A DNA stretch of 64,000 nt from Gottschalkia acidurici 9a (GTDB taxonomy: Bacteria; Bacillota; Clostridia; Tissierellales; Gottschalkiaceae): NCBI RefSeq assembly GCF_000299355.1, contig NC_018664.1:124001-188000 (forward strand), given 5' to 3'. A program made the position numbers and the translations under genes. Under the pieces are notes generated by a model. The model did no database searches, had not been told where the DNA came from, and saw only the letters and a program-made list of their open reading frames with translations. Below are positions 26,583-36,798 of this stretch, in pieces; position 1 is the first letter of the stretch, and each line of letters starts with the position of its first letter.

Positions 26583-26792
26583 TTGTCATTTGAAATTCAA
26601 CAAGCACTAAGATATATGTTTAATGCATATAATTTAGCATTTACTATATTAGCATGTATGTACGGACTTATAATAGATTTAAAACTATTTAATAAAGAGG
26701 GATTAGATAGAGAGAAAAAGATAGCAAAAGGTATGTATATTGGCGGTATTATAATAGGAATAATTATATTTGCAATCCCAAGGATTTTTTAA
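26583..26792 (+). CDS. Small CLC_0170-like membrane protein of the germination operon
   Basis: 69 residues from a TTG start behind AGGGGTG. Two hydrophobic helices (about 15-33 and 48-66) are joined by a charged loop. Small proteins of this kind often precede gerA genes in Clostridia (CLC_0170 family). It lies 12 bases before gerA, so it is in the same operon. Its role is unknown. Confidence 0.7.
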   Translation: MSFEIQQALRYMFNAYNLAFTILACMYGLIIDLKLFNKEGLDREKKIAKGMYIGGIIIGIIIFAIPRIF

Positions 26793-26804
26793 GGAGGTCA
26801 TAAG

Positions 26805-28424
26805 TTGAAATTTTTAAAGAACTTCTTCAGAAGAACTAAAACGAAAAAAAATAAGCAAAAATATGATAATGAAAAAAAAGCTGTAAATAAAGAAGAAAGC
26901 TCAGATGATTCATATTTAAAAGAAGATGGATCAAATATATTAATAAACATAGATGACAATATAAAGATTTTAAAAGAACTATTTAAAGATTGTGATGATA
27001 TTGTATTTAAAAACTTTGTAATAGGACCAAAGCTAGATACTAAGCTGGTTATGGTATATATAGACGGTCTAGTGGATAAAACTTTGATTGCTGATAATGT
27101 CACTCAGGCATTAATGCAACAAGCTAGAGGAAGGAAACCAGAAGATGTAAAGGCAAATTTATATAAAGTTATAGAAGAAGGAAATGTTTCTGCACCGGAA
27201 ATGGAAGACATAAAAACTATAGATGATATGACTAACAGTATACTTGGAGGAGATACTGTACTTATAATAGATGGATATCAAAAAGCAATGGTAATAGGTT
27301 CTAAAGGGTGGCCAACTAGAAGCATTTCAGAACCACAGTCAGAGGCATTAGTAAGAGGACCAAGAGATGGATTTAATGAAACATTAAAGACAAATATAAC
27401 TCTGGTTAGAAGAAGGATAAGAGATACAAAGTTAAAAGTAAAAACTATGCAAATAGGTAGAAGATCAAAAACAGATGTAGCAGTGCTTTACATATCAGAC
27501 ATAGCAGATGAAAGAATAGTAAATGAGGTTAAATCTAGGCTTGAACAAATAGATATAGATGCTGTATTAGAGAGTTCATATATAGAAGGATTTATAGAGG
27601 ATGATAACTATACGATATTTCCACAGACTGAGAATACAGAAAGACCTGATGCTATAGCGTCTGGACTTTATGAAGGTAGAGTAGCTATATTGGTAGATAA
27701 TACACCATTTGGTTTAATGGTACCAATAAATATAAATAGTCTTTTCCAGTCATCGGAAGATTATTATGAAAGATGGACTGTAACATTTATACTGAGACCA
27801 ATAAGATATCTTGCAGCTATGATAGCAGTATTTGCTCCGGCATTTTATATTGCAGTAACTTCATACCATCCTGGGTTACTACCAACTAGACTAGCACTTC
27901 ATATAGCGGCTAGTAGAGCTACAACACCTTTTCCAGCGTTTTTAGAAACGTTTATGATGATTTTAGTTGTAGAGTTTTTAAGAGAGTCAGGGACTAGAAT
28001 ATCAGGACCGATAGGAACTACAATAGGGGTTGTAGGAGGACTAGTTATGGGACAATCGGCAGTAGAAGCGGGTCTCGTATCACCACTAATGGTAATTATA
28101 ACAGCATTAACCACAGTATCGATATTTATGATACCAAACTATAACTTTAGTGGGAGTATTAGACTTTTGTGCTTCACAATGATATTTCTAGCATCTATAT
28201 TAGGTTTTTATGGAATGATGCTAGGCGCTATAGCTACAGGAATACATTTATCTAAATTGGTAAGCTTTGGGACGCCATATCTTTCACCATTTGGAATCTT
28301 AGGCAAGTACTTAGATGATTTACAAGATAGCTTTATTAGAATACCGCTAAATAAAATGAGAAAGAGAGCTCGTTTTGGACATATTACTGACCAGACTAGG
28401 CTACCTGATGATAAGTCTAAATAA
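26805..28424 (+). CDS. GerA-family spore germination receptor, A subunit
   Basis: 539 residues from a TTG behind AAGGAGG. The soluble N-terminal domain (about 35-290) with DGLVDK, LGGDTVLIIDGYQKAMVIGSK and RGPRDGFNETLKTNITLVRRR is followed by the membrane domain of about five helices (VEFLRESGTRISGPIGTTIG). A subunits sense germinants in the inner spore membrane and may form an ion channel. It leads gerA-gerB-gerC. Confidence 0.95.
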   Translation: MKFLKNFFRRTKTKKNKQKYDNEKKAVNKEESSDDSYLKEDGSNILINIDDNIKILKELFKDCDDIVFKNFVIGPKLDTKLVMVYIDGLVDKTLIADNVTQALMQQARGRKPEDVKANLYKVIEEGNVSAPEMEDIKTIDDMTNSILGGDTVLIIDGYQKAMVIGSKGWPTRSISEPQSEALVRGPRDGFNETLKTNITLVRRRIRDTKLKVKTMQIGRRSKTDVAVLYISDIADERIVNEVKSRLEQIDIDAVLESSYIEGFIEDDNYTIFPQTENTERPDAIASGLYEGRVAILVDNTPFGLMVPININSLFQSSEDYYERWTVTFILRPIRYLAAMIAVFAPAFYIAVTSYHPGLLPTRLALHIAASRATTPFPAFLETFMMILVVEFLRESGTRISGPIGTTIGVVGGLVMGQSAVEAGLVSPLMVIITALTTVSIFMIPNYNFSGSIRLLCFTMIFLASILGFYGMMLGAIATGIHLSKLVSFGTPYLSPFGILGKYLDDLQDSFIRIPLNKMRKRARFGHITDQTRLPDDKSK

Positions 28425-28453
28425 TTATATAAAATAAAAGGTGTGAATAAAAA

Positions 28454-29563
28454 ATGATGGATGACAACAGTAAAATAAATAAAACACAATTATCTATGAT
28501 TTTATTTAATACTATGATGGGTGTAGAAGTTCTATCACTTCCTAATAGATTAGCAGACGAAATAGGAACAAGTGGTTGGATAAGTATAATACTAGGTGGA
28601 TTATTAAGTGCTGCTATAATGGCTATGATAACTAGCGTGGCTTTAAAGTACCCTGGAAAGTCAATGGTTGAATTTTCAAGAGAGCTTCTGCCACCTGCTA
28701 TAGCAAATACTATAAGTTTTATATATATGGTTGAATTTTTGATCATTGGGTCGCTAGTCATAAGACTGTTTAACGAAGTTGTAGGTATATTCCTACTTGT
28801 AAATACACCATACGTCATAATTAATATAACTATAGCTATGTTAGCCGTATATATGGTTAGAAGTGGTATAGAACCTATGGGAAGACTTTTTATTGTAGCA
28901 ACAATGTTACTTATTCCAATTGTATTGTTTGCAGGATTAACTTTATTAACTGATATAAAGCTAAAAAACTTTCTACCTTTGTTTCAGTTTGATACAAAAA
29001 CTTTAGCAAAGTCTGTAACAAGCACTATAAGTAGTTATTCAGGATTTCAGATTGCATTTTTACTAGTGCTCTTTGTAAAAGAAGATAAGGATAAAACTAT
29101 AAAATACAATGTAATGTCTGTAATATTCTTAATAGTATTTTATTTACTAACGTTTTTCGCTACCTTAGGTAAATATGGTGTGGATAAAATGAAATCTCAA
29201 ATTTGGCCACCTATGTCTCTTATGAGGAGTATTCAGATACCATCAGCGTTTGTAGAAAATATAGATGCATTAGTTCTATCTATATGGATAATAACTGTAT
29301 TTACCACGCTATCATCAGTATTATTTGGTGCTTCATTTATTGCAAGCAGATTATGTAATACACGACAAATAAAACCCTTTGCTATTCCGGCTGTACTAAT
29401 TATGATGTACTTATCAGTTATTCCTTCAAATTTATCTCAAACATACTTATTTGCTAAGACAGTTATGCCTAAGTTTAGTGCAGTAACTATATTTACAGTA
29501 CCAGTTATATACTTCATAATATCTAAAGTTAAAGATAAAAAGAAGGAGAGTCTAAATGGGTAG
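28454..29563 (+). CDS. GerB-family spore germination receptor, B subunit (permease-like)
   Basis: 369 residues with ten predicted helices, a member of the amino-acid/polyamine/organocation-like family. The N-terminal KTQLSMILFNTMMGVEVLSL and the SMVEFSRELLP segment are typical. B subunits bind the germinant. Its end overlaps gerC by 8 bases. Decayed copies of its 3' end are found before the second and third gerC genes. Confidence 0.95.
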   Translation: MMDDNSKINKTQLSMILFNTMMGVEVLSLPNRLADEIGTSGWISIILGGLLSAAIMAMITSVALKYPGKSMVEFSRELLPPAIANTISFIYMVEFLIIGSLVIRLFNEVVGIFLLVNTPYVIINITIAMLAVYMVRSGIEPMGRLFIVATMLLIPIVLFAGLTLLTDIKLKNFLPLFQFDTKTLAKSVTSTISSYSGFQIAFLLVLFVKEDKDKTIKYNVMSVIFLIVFYLLTFFATLGKYGVDKMKSQIWPPMSLMRSIQIPSAFVENIDALVLSIWIITVFTTLSSVLFGASFIASRLCNTRQIKPFAIPAVLIMMYLSVIPSNLSQTYLFAKTVMPKFSAVTIFTVPVIYFIISKVKDKKKESLNG

Positions 29564-30716
29564 GTTTATTAAAACTATAGCTATAGTTATGATAATACTG
29601 TTATCAACAACAGGATGTTGGGATAGGGTTGAAATAAACGAAAGGGCATTTGTAGTCCTGACGGGATTGGATTTATATGATCCTGAAAAGAGTGCGGGTG
29701 AAGAAAGACATAAGCCACCTAAAAATGAAGAAAACAGATATAAAATAACTTATGTACTACCAAGTTTTGCGGCAATAAAGCAGACATCTCCTAGTGGAGA
29801 AAATAGAATAGTGCTTCAGACAGTAGCAAAAAGCTCTTATAAAGGAACTAGGGAGCTTACAGCTAGAATGGATAGTAGACCATTCTTTCAACATATGAAA
29901 GCATCTATACTTGGAGTAGATGTAATTAAAAATGAACAATATTTTATGGAGGCACTAGATGGATTAGAAAGGCAAGATGAAATAAGTAAAAAGATACATA
30001 TATTCATTGCAAGTGATCAGGCTAGTGATGTCTTGAATGTTAAGTCCATACTTAAGCCATTATCATATAAATTACAAGGCATGGGACAAGGATATAGAGG
30101 AACACCTATATATATTCCAAAAACATTGGAAGAAGTTATTACTGAAGTAAAGCAAGGAGATGCCATTATACCAAGAATTCAAGCAAGTGATACAGAAGTA
30201 AAGGTTGCAGGTAGTGCAATAATAAAAGATAAAAAGTTTTTCTCATGGTTAGGAGAAGAGGAAACAAAGATAGTATCATTTTTAACTAATAATATAAAGA
30301 AAGGTATAATGGAGGCTGATCATAAGGGAATTAATATACCATATATGATAGAGAACACAAAAACTAGGAAGAGTGCAAGGGTTGAAGATGGAAAGATAGT
30401 TATAGATATAATGATATCAACTCGAGGAGATATACAAGAGTACATTATAGGTAGAGAACCTAGGCTTACAGATGTAGACTTTCTAGAAGACATAGAAGTA
30501 ACAATACAGGAAAAAATAAAACATGAAGCTGAAAGAGTTATAAACAAACTTCAAAAAGAAATGAAGGTAGATATAATAGGGATAGAAGATCATCTAAGAA
30601 GATATAATCCGGAAATATGGAAGGAAGTAGATCATGATTGGAGAGATATATATCCAACAGTAGATATAAATGTGAAAGTGACTTCAAGTATTACAGATAT
30701 AGGCACTGTAAAATAG
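29556..30716 (+). CDS. Ger(x)C germination lipoprotein, copy 1
   Basis: 386 residues. The signal peptide ends in a lipobox (STTGCWDRVEINERAFV), so the mature protein is anchored on the outer face of the inner spore membrane. Typical GerC domains follow, with IPRIQASDTEVKVAGSAII and a C-terminal NPEIWKEVDHDWRDIYPTV. It overlaps gerB and is the original C subunit of the operon. Confidence 0.95.
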   Translation: MGRFIKTIAIVMIILLSTTGCWDRVEINERAFVVLTGLDLYDPEKSAGEERHKPPKNEENRYKITYVLPSFAAIKQTSPSGENRIVLQTVAKSSYKGTRELTARMDSRPFFQHMKASILGVDVIKNEQYFMEALDGLERQDEISKKIHIFIASDQASDVLNVKSILKPLSYKLQGMGQGYRGTPIYIPKTLEEVITEVKQGDAIIPRIQASDTEVKVAGSAIIKDKKFFSWLGEEETKIVSFLTNNIKKGIMEADHKGINIPYMIENTKTRKSARVEDGKIVIDIMISTRGDIQEYIIGREPRLTDVDFLEDIEVTIQEKIKHEAERVINKLQKEMKVDIIGIEDHLRRYNPEIWKEVDHDWRDIYPTVDINVKVTSSITDIGTVK

Positions 30717-30784
30717 AGTTTTTGCTAAGTACTTTAAGATATAAAGGTTTATGAAAGAATGTTTTAAAGTTAATATAGGTATTC

Positions 30785-30975
30785 TTTATTTGTGGAAAAT
30801 AAAAAATACTTCTTAACTTTATCTATATTAAATATTATGTAGTTGTCAGTTATTTCTTCAAAATTGACCAAAGCTATTTATAGAACCAGAAAACAATGGA
30901 TAAGTTCTAATATAGTTAATTATACTTATACTATCTATACTTTCTAATATAAAAGGTTAGAGATAAAAGAAGGAG
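30785..30975 (+). pseudogene. Decayed 3' end of gerB between gerC copies 1 and 2
   Basis: ATTATGTAGTTGTCAGTTAT and the following bases align with the end of gerB (from about 29395 to 29545), keeping the order of segments down to the GGAGAGTTTAAATG that starts gerC. Frame and many bases are lost. It shows that the duplicated unit was the gerB tail plus gerC. Confidence 0.65.
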
Positions 30976-30982
30976 AGTTTAA

Positions 30983-32143
30983 ATGAATAGATTTACTAAA
31001 ATTATAACTATATCCATGATTATATTACTATTAACGACAGGATGTTGGGATAGGGTTGAAATAAATGACAGAGCATTTGTAGTCATGACAGGATTAGATT
31101 TATATGATCCTGAAAAGAGTACGAGTGGAGAAAGATATAAGCCACCTAAAAATGAAGAAAATAGATATAAGATAACTTATGTACTACCAAGATTTGCAGC
31201 AATAAAAGAGTCTATTTCCGGTGGTGCAAGTAGCGTAGTGTTTCAAACAGTGGCAAAAAGTGCTTATAAAGGAACTAGGGAGCTTACAGCTAGAATGGAT
31301 AGTAGACCATTCTTTCAACATATGAAAGCATCTATACTTGGAGTGGATGTAGTTAAAAACGAAAAATACTTTATGGAGGCATTAGATGGATTAGAAAGAG
31401 AAGTTGATATAAGTGGAAAGATACAGATGTTTGTTGCAAATGATCAGGCTAGTGATGTTTTGACTGTTAAGTCTATACTGAAGCCATTAGCATATAAATT
31501 ACAGGGTATGGGAGAAGCATATAGAGGAACAACCGTATATATTCCAAAAACATTGGAAGAAGTTATTACTGAAGTAGAGCAAGGTGATGCCATTATACCA
31601 AGAATTCAAGCAAGTGGTACAGAAATAAAAGTTGCAGGTAGTGCAATAATAAAAGATAAAAAATTTTTCGCATGGCTAGGAGAAGATGAAACAAAGCTAG
31701 TATCATTTTTAACTAATAATGTGAAGAAGGGTATAATGCAGGCTGATTATAAGGGCATTAATATACCATATATGGTACAGGACGCGGAAACTAGAAAAGT
31801 TGCAAGGATAGAAGATGGAAAGATAGTTATGGATATAATGATATCAACTAAAGGTGATGTACTAGAATATATTATAGACAGGGAACCTAGACTTACTGAT
31901 GTAGGTTTTATAGAAGAACTAGAAGTAATAGTGCAGGAAGAAATAAAGCATGAAGCTGAAAGAGTTATAAACAAACTTCAAAAAGAAATGAAGGTAGATA
32001 TAATAGGAATAGGAGATCATCTAAAAAGATATAATCCGAAAATATGGAAACAAGTAGAGCGTGATTGGAGAGAAGTATATCCGACAGTAGATGTAAACGT
32101 AAAAGTAACCTCAAGTATTATAGATGTAGGTACTGTAGAATAA
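30983..32143 (+). CDS. Ger(x)C germination lipoprotein, copy 2
   Basis: 386 residues, very similar along its full length to copy 1, with the lipobox TTGCWDRVEINDRAFV, TRELTARMDSRPFFQHMKAS and the C-terminal IWKQVERDWREVYPTV all kept. There is no frameshift. It has its own ribosome site (AGGAGAG). The 266 bases before it hold a gerB remnant and no clear promoter. Confidence 0.95.
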   Translation: MNRFTKIITISMIILLLTTGCWDRVEINDRAFVVMTGLDLYDPEKSTSGERYKPPKNEENRYKITYVLPRFAAIKESISGGASSVVFQTVAKSAYKGTRELTARMDSRPFFQHMKASILGVDVVKNEKYFMEALDGLEREVDISGKIQMFVANDQASDVLTVKSILKPLAYKLQGMGEAYRGTTVYIPKTLEEVITEVEQGDAIIPRIQASGTEIKVAGSAIIKDKKFFAWLGEDETKLVSFLTNNVKKGIMQADYKGINIPYMVQDAETRKVARIEDGKIVMDIMISTKGDVLEYIIDREPRLTDVGFIEELEVIVQEEIKHEAERVINKLQKEMKVDIIGIGDHLKRYNPKIWKQVERDWREVYPTVDVNVKVTSSIIDVGTVE

Positions 32144-32299
32144 AAAAATCACCAATTATTTTAATTTACAAGGTTTTATTTAAACTTGTAAATGGTTCTA
32201 TATGTAGATTGGAATTACATTTAGCGATTTATCTATGATTTTAAGGATCACTGTTTATTAAAAATACACTATGTAATATATAATAAGTGAAATTGTTCA

Positions 32300-32362
32300 T
32301 TACTTTAGCTATAGTAATTATACATTGTTATATCGAAGGTTAAAGGTAAAGAAAAAGGGAGA
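32300..32362 (+). pseudogene. Decayed gerB tail between gerC copies 2 and 3
   Basis: The last 60 bases before copy 3 (GTTATATCGAAGGTTAAAGG and following) align with the last bases of gerB. The fragment is shorter and more decayed than the one before copy 2. Confidence 0.5.
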
Positions 32363-32368
32363 GTTTAA

Positions 32369-33535
32369 ATGGGTAGATTTACTAAGATTATAGCTATAGC
32401 TATGACAGTATTATTATTCACAACAGGATGTTGGGATAGAATTGAAATAGATAACAGAGCATTTGTGGTCATGATGGGGTTAGATTTATATGATCCTGAA
32501 AAGAGTACGAGTGGAGAACGGCATAAGCCACCTAAAAATGAAGAAAATAGATATAAGATAACTTATGTTCTACCAAGATTTGCAGCAATAAAAGAAGCCC
32601 CTTCTAGTGAACAGCAATCAGGTGCAATAGTACTCCAGACAGTGGCGAAAAGTGCTTATAGAGGAACTAGAGAACTCACAGCCAGAATGGATAGTAGACC
32701 GTTTTTTCAACATATGAAAGCATTTGTATTTGGAATAGGTGTAGTTGAAAATGAACAATATTTTATGGAAGTATTAGATGGGTTAGAAAGAAACACTGAT
32801 ATAAGTAGCAAAATACATATATTTGTAACAAATGAGCAATCTAATGATATTCTGAGTGTAAAATCTACATTGAAACCATTAGAATATAAACTACAAGGAA
32901 TGGGGCAAGCATATAGAGGGACACCTATGTATATTCCAAAAACATTAGAAGAAGTTATAAATGATGTGCTAGCAGGAGATGCAGTTATACCAAGGATTCA
33001 GGCAAGTGATACAGAAGTAAAGGTAGCAGGTAGTGCAGTAATAAAAGAGAAGAAATTTTTTGCATGGTTAGAAGAAGAAGAAACAAGGGCAGTGGCATTT
33101 TTAACCAATAACGTTAAAAAAGCAATACTAGAGGTTGATTATAATGGAATTAATATACCTTATATGGTAGAGAGAGCAAGAACTAAAAAAAGTGCGAAGA
33201 TAGAAGATGGAAAAATAGTTATAGATATAATGATATCAACTAAAGGTGATATACAACAGTATATTGTAGGGAAGGAACCTAGACTTACTGATGTGGATTT
33301 TTTAAAAGAATTAGAAGAAATTATAGAGAAACAAATAAAAGATGAAGCTGAAAGAATTATAAATAAAGTTCAAAAAGAAATGGAAGTAGATATAATAGGA
33401 ATAGGAGATCACCTAAAGAGATATGAACCTAAGATATGGAAACAAGTAGAACATGATTGGAGAGAAGTATATCCAACGGTAGATATAAATGTGAAGGTAA
33501 CTTCATCTATTACAGATATAGGGACTGTGAAGTAA
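32369..33535 (+). CDS. Ger(x)C germination lipoprotein, copy 3
   Basis: 388 residues with the lipobox TTGCWDRIEIDNRAFV. It is more diverged from copies 1 and 2 in the middle (SSEQQSGAIVLQ, VFGIGVVENEQYFMEVL), yet all GerC segments are intact. AGGGAGAG precedes the ATG. Copy 3 may pair with the same A and B subunits or with others elsewhere. Confidence 0.94.
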   Translation: MGRFTKIIAIAMTVLLFTTGCWDRIEIDNRAFVVMMGLDLYDPEKSTSGERHKPPKNEENRYKITYVLPRFAAIKEAPSSEQQSGAIVLQTVAKSAYRGTRELTARMDSRPFFQHMKAFVFGIGVVENEQYFMEVLDGLERNTDISSKIHIFVTNEQSNDILSVKSTLKPLEYKLQGMGQAYRGTPMYIPKTLEEVINDVLAGDAVIPRIQASDTEVKVAGSAVIKEKKFFAWLEEEETRAVAFLTNNVKKAILEVDYNGINIPYMVERARTKKSAKIEDGKIVIDIMISTKGDIQQYIVGKEPRLTDVDFLKELEEIIEKQIKDEAERIINKVQKEMEVDIIGIGDHLKRYEPKIWKQVEHDWREVYPTVDINVKVTSSITDIGTVK

Positions 33536-33651
33536 AAACTTCATTAATTACTTTGATTATTAAAACTCTATAGAAGAATATTTAAAAAATAGTATAGAAG
33601 CCTCTTTTTTGTCAATACTCTTATTAAGATGATTATATAGGAGGATGTTTC

Positions 33652-34398
33652 ATGATGAACAAAAAGGGGATTTTTATTGCCATAGCAATTATTACTGTTT
33701 CAATACTTATGAGTACAATGTATATACAAAAACAAAATAGAGTTGAAGTTAATAATCAAAACTATAATGAGAGCTATAAAGATAAGCTAATAAGATTTCA
33801 CGTATTAGCTAATAGTGACTCACCAGCGGATCAAGAATTAAAGCTAAAAGTAAGAGATAGTATAATAGAAAATATGAATAGTGAGTTTGAAAAGTCATCA
33901 TCTATAGAAGAAACTAGACAAATAATAAGCGAAAATATAGAAAACATGAAAAATATAGCATTAAATGAGATACATAAAAATGGGAAAGACTATAATGTAG
34001 ATATAAAGCTAGAAAAAAGCAATTTTCCAACAAAATCATATGGGAAGTTTACACTGCCAGCAGGAGAATATGAAGCTGTAAGAGTTTTAATAGGAGAAGC
34101 AAAAGGACAAAATTGGTGGTGTGTAATGTTTCCACCGCTATGTTTTGTAGATGTAGTAAACGGAGTAACAGATACAAAGACGGAAGAAAATATGAAGAAG
34201 TACTTAACTGAAGAAGAGTATGAAAAGATAATTACTAATAAAGATAAAAAAGACAAAGAAGATATAGAAGACATAAAAGATATTGAAGACATAAAAAATA
34301 CTGAAGATAATATTATGGATGGTAAAGTAGTCATAGAAGAAGAAAATACTATAAAGTTAAAGTCTAAAATAGCAGAATTAATAGAGAAATACATATAA
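33652..34398 (+). CDS. spoIIR: Stage II sporulation protein R
   Basis: 248 residues. SpoIIR is exported from the forespore and triggers SpoIIGA to activate pro-sigma-E in the mother cell. An N-terminal membrane or signal segment (about 5-24) is followed by the family motif IRFHVLANSDSPADQELKLKVRD and by NWWCVMFPPLCFVD. The charged lysine/aspartate linker near residues 200-225 is an expansion. AGGAGG precedes two ATGs at 33652 and 33655. Confidence 0.95.
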   Translation: MMNKKGIFIAIAIITVSILMSTMYIQKQNRVEVNNQNYNESYKDKLIRFHVLANSDSPADQELKLKVRDSIIENMNSEFEKSSSIEETRQIISENIENMKNIALNEIHKNGKDYNVDIKLEKSNFPTKSYGKFTLPAGEYEAVRVLIGEAKGQNWWCVMFPPLCFVDVVNGVTDTKTEENMKKYLTEEEYEKIITNKDKKDKEDIEDIKDIEDIKNTEDNIMDGKVVIEEENTIKLKSKIAELIEKYI

Positions 34399-34400
34399 AG

Positions 34401-34426
34401 AAGGGGGTCTAGTGACCCTCTTTTTA
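34401..34426 (+). terminator. Terminator of spoIIR
   Basis: AAGGGGGTC pairs with GACCCTCTT (one G-T pair) around a TAGT-type loop, followed by T. Confidence 0.85.
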
Positions 34427-34561
34427 TTTATATTTAAAAGTTATAGCTTATTTTTATAATTTAATATAATTAATTTCTATTTTATTGAATAAATTTTGAA
34501 AAATTACAGAAAATACAGTTACATAGCTTTAAACTTTTATAAAAAGGAGGAGGAAGAATTC

Positions 34562-35275
34562 TTGAAAAGAACATCAATATATCTGAGTATAGCTATATTA
34601 ATAACTTTTATAGGCGGATCTCTATACTTAGACTATAATAAACCTAAAATAGAAGAACAGCAAGTATCTTCAGCAGCAAATGGAAATGTTCTTACATGGG
34701 GATCTTCAGGTGAAGAGGTAAGAACTGTTCAACAAAAATTACTGAACTGGGGATTTTTCAGTGGAGATGTTGATGGTGTGTACGGAGCAGATACATACCG
34801 AGGAGTAAGAAGATTTCAAAGACATCATGGGATAGCAGAAGATGGAATAGTAGGTGGAGAAACAGCACAAAAAATAGGAATAACTCTAGGAGGGGCTGCT
34901 GCTGCTGGTAATAATATAAATAGAGAAGATGATGTATACCTGTTAGCAAGAGCAATTCATGGAGAGGCAAGAGGAGAACCATATATAGGAAAGGTAGCAG
35001 TAGCAGCAGTTATATTAAATAGAGTTCAAGCTAGTGAGTTTCCAAACACCATAGCAGGTGTAATATATCAACCGCTTGCATTTACAGCAGTAGCAGATGG
35101 TCAAATAAACTTAACACCAGATGAGGAATCTATGAAAGCAGCAAGAGATGCATTAAATGGATGGGATCCAACTTATGGTTGCACATACTATTGGAATCCT
35201 CAGACTGCTACTAGTAAGTGGATATGGAGTAGAAAGGTAATGTTAAAAATAGGTAAACACTGGTTTGGTGTATAA
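34562..35275 (+). CDS. sleB: Spore cortex-lytic enzyme SleB
   Basis: 237 residues from the TTG at 34562, placed after the strong AAAAAGGAGGAGG. The frame is open further upstream, but those codons run through the ribosome site. An N-terminal signal/membrane segment leads to a peptidoglycan-binding domain (about 45-105: GSSGEEVRTVQQKLLNWGFF, GVRRFQRHHGI). The lytic transglycosylase domain (Hydrolase_2) then has ARAIHGEARGEPYIGKVAVA, with the catalytic Glu in HGEARGE. It works with YpeB in cortex hydrolysis. Confidence 0.95.
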   Translation: MKRTSIYLSIAILITFIGGSLYLDYNKPKIEEQQVSSAANGNVLTWGSSGEEVRTVQQKLLNWGFFSGDVDGVYGADTYRGVRRFQRHHGIAEDGIVGGETAQKIGITLGGAAAAGNNINREDDVYLLARAIHGEARGEPYIGKVAVAAVILNRVQASEFPNTIAGVIYQPLAFTAVADGQINLTPDEESMKAARDALNGWDPTYGCTYYWNPQTATSKWIWSRKVMLKIGKHWFGV

Positions 35276-35290
35276 AATGGAGGTGAGAAG

Positions 35291-36736
35291 ATGGATGATA
35301 ACAAAAGAAACGATAGAATGTATGATGAATTAGATAATAATGAGGATAATGATAACAACGATCATAGAAGAAGAAATAACTATATATTAGTAGGATTACT
35401 GACTGTAGCACTAATAGCAACAGCATTGTTTGGTATAAATCAAAGAAGAGTTAAAGGGGAATATAAAACAGCACTAAACAATGACTACCAAAGGCTTTTC
35501 TATGATACTAAAGCACACATAAATAATGTAGAGGTATCTCTTTCAAAAGCTGTGCTTTCAGACTCAAAAGAGCAAAATATATTACATTTGTCACAAGTAG
35601 TGCAACAATCACAGTCTGCACAAGAAAAGTTATCACAAATGCCTGTAAATCATACTGATATAAATAAAACTACAAAATATTTAACTCAAGTATCAGATTA
35701 TTGTTACTCATTAATAAAGGGCCACTTAGAAGGAAAAGACATAACTAAAGAACAGAGAGATTCTCTAAAAGAATTAGGGAAATACTCAACGTACTTATCT
35801 GGTGAAATGTCAAATCTTCATAATAAATTTATGAAGGGTGATCTGGACTTTGATCTAGTAAGACACAATGAAAAAAGAGAATTAAAGAAAGCTAATGAAA
35901 ATATGCTAAATACTAGCTTAGTAAAACTAGAAGAGGAAATGACAAAATATCCAGAGTTAATATATGATGGACCTTTCTCAGATCAAGCAAGAAAGATAAA
36001 AGCAAAAGGATTAGGAACTAAAAAAGTAAATAGAGAAGAAGCTAAAAAGAAAGCAGAAACATTTATAGGAACTAAAAAGGTAGGAAAGATCACTAAATTT
36101 GAATCAGGTAAAGATTTAGATAATGAGGCGACTATACCGTCATATACATTTAGTGTAGCTCCAAAGAACAAGGAAAAAGAACAGGCAATATATATAAGTG
36201 TGAGTAAAACAGGAGGAGACATAGTTTGGATGTCAAATCCTAGAAACGTAAGTAAAGCAAGCATATCTATGGAAGATGCACATAAGAGAGCAAAACAATT
36301 CTTAGAAGAAAAAGGTTTCAAAAATATGGAGCTTAACTACTCACTAAATAATCATAATGTAGCAACACTTAACTTTGCATATACATTAGACAATGTAACA
36401 ATATATCCAGACCTTATAAAAGTGAAAGTAGCGCTAGACAATGGCGAAATAGTAGGTTTTGATGCGTTACACTATTTAAAAGAGCATCACGAAAGAAATA
36501 TTCAAAAACCAACTATAACACTAGAGCAGGCAAGAGCAAAAGTGAGATATGACTTTGATATAACTAGTACTAGATTAGCTATAATTCCAAAAGGAACTAA
36601 AGATGAAGTATTATGTTATGAATTCAAAGGTAACTATGAAGGGGATAATTTCATAGTATATATAAACGCAAATACAGCACAAGAAGAACAAATATTAAGA
36701 GTAATAAAAGATGAAAATGGTACACTAACATTCTAA
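35291..36736 (+). CDS. ypeB: Germination protein YpeB
   Basis: 481 residues with an N-terminal polar segment, one membrane helix (about 34-55), a helical domain, and C-terminal PepSY-type repeats (VNREEAKKKAETFIG, SMEDAHKRAKQFLEEKGF, TLEQARAKVRYDF). YpeB is needed to stabilise and hold SleB in dormant spores. AGGTG precedes the ATG, 15 bases after sleB. Confidence 0.95.
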   Translation: MDDNKRNDRMYDELDNNEDNDNNDHRRRNNYILVGLLTVALIATALFGINQRRVKGEYKTALNNDYQRLFYDTKAHINNVEVSLSKAVLSDSKEQNILHLSQVVQQSQSAQEKLSQMPVNHTDINKTTKYLTQVSDYCYSLIKGHLEGKDITKEQRDSLKELGKYSTYLSGEMSNLHNKFMKGDLDFDLVRHNEKRELKKANENMLNTSLVKLEEEMTKYPELIYDGPFSDQARKIKAKGLGTKKVNREEAKKKAETFIGTKKVGKITKFESGKDLDNEATIPSYTFSVAPKNKEKEQAIYISVSKTGGDIVWMSNPRNVSKASISMEDAHKRAKQFLEEKGFKNMELNYSLNNHNVATLNFAYTLDNVTIYPDLIKVKVALDNGEIVGFDALHYLKEHHERNIQKPTITLEQARAKVRYDFDITSTRLAIIPKGTKDEVLCYEFKGNYEGDNFIVYINANTAQEEQILRVIKDENGTLTF

Positions 36737-36758
36737 ATTTAGTGACCATGTAGTCACT

Positions 36759-36798
36759 AAAGACATTTTACTTTATCTAAAAGTAAAATGTCTTTTTC
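36759..36798 (+). terminator. Terminator of sleB-ypeB
   Basis: AAAGACATTTTACTT (36759-36773) pairs with AAGTAAAATGTCTTT (36781-36795). A smaller AGTGAC/GTCACT hairpin precedes it. The remaining bases to 37082 contain TAGAGATAAA/TTTATCTCTA as an inverted repeat and no gene that I can support. Confidence 0.85.
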
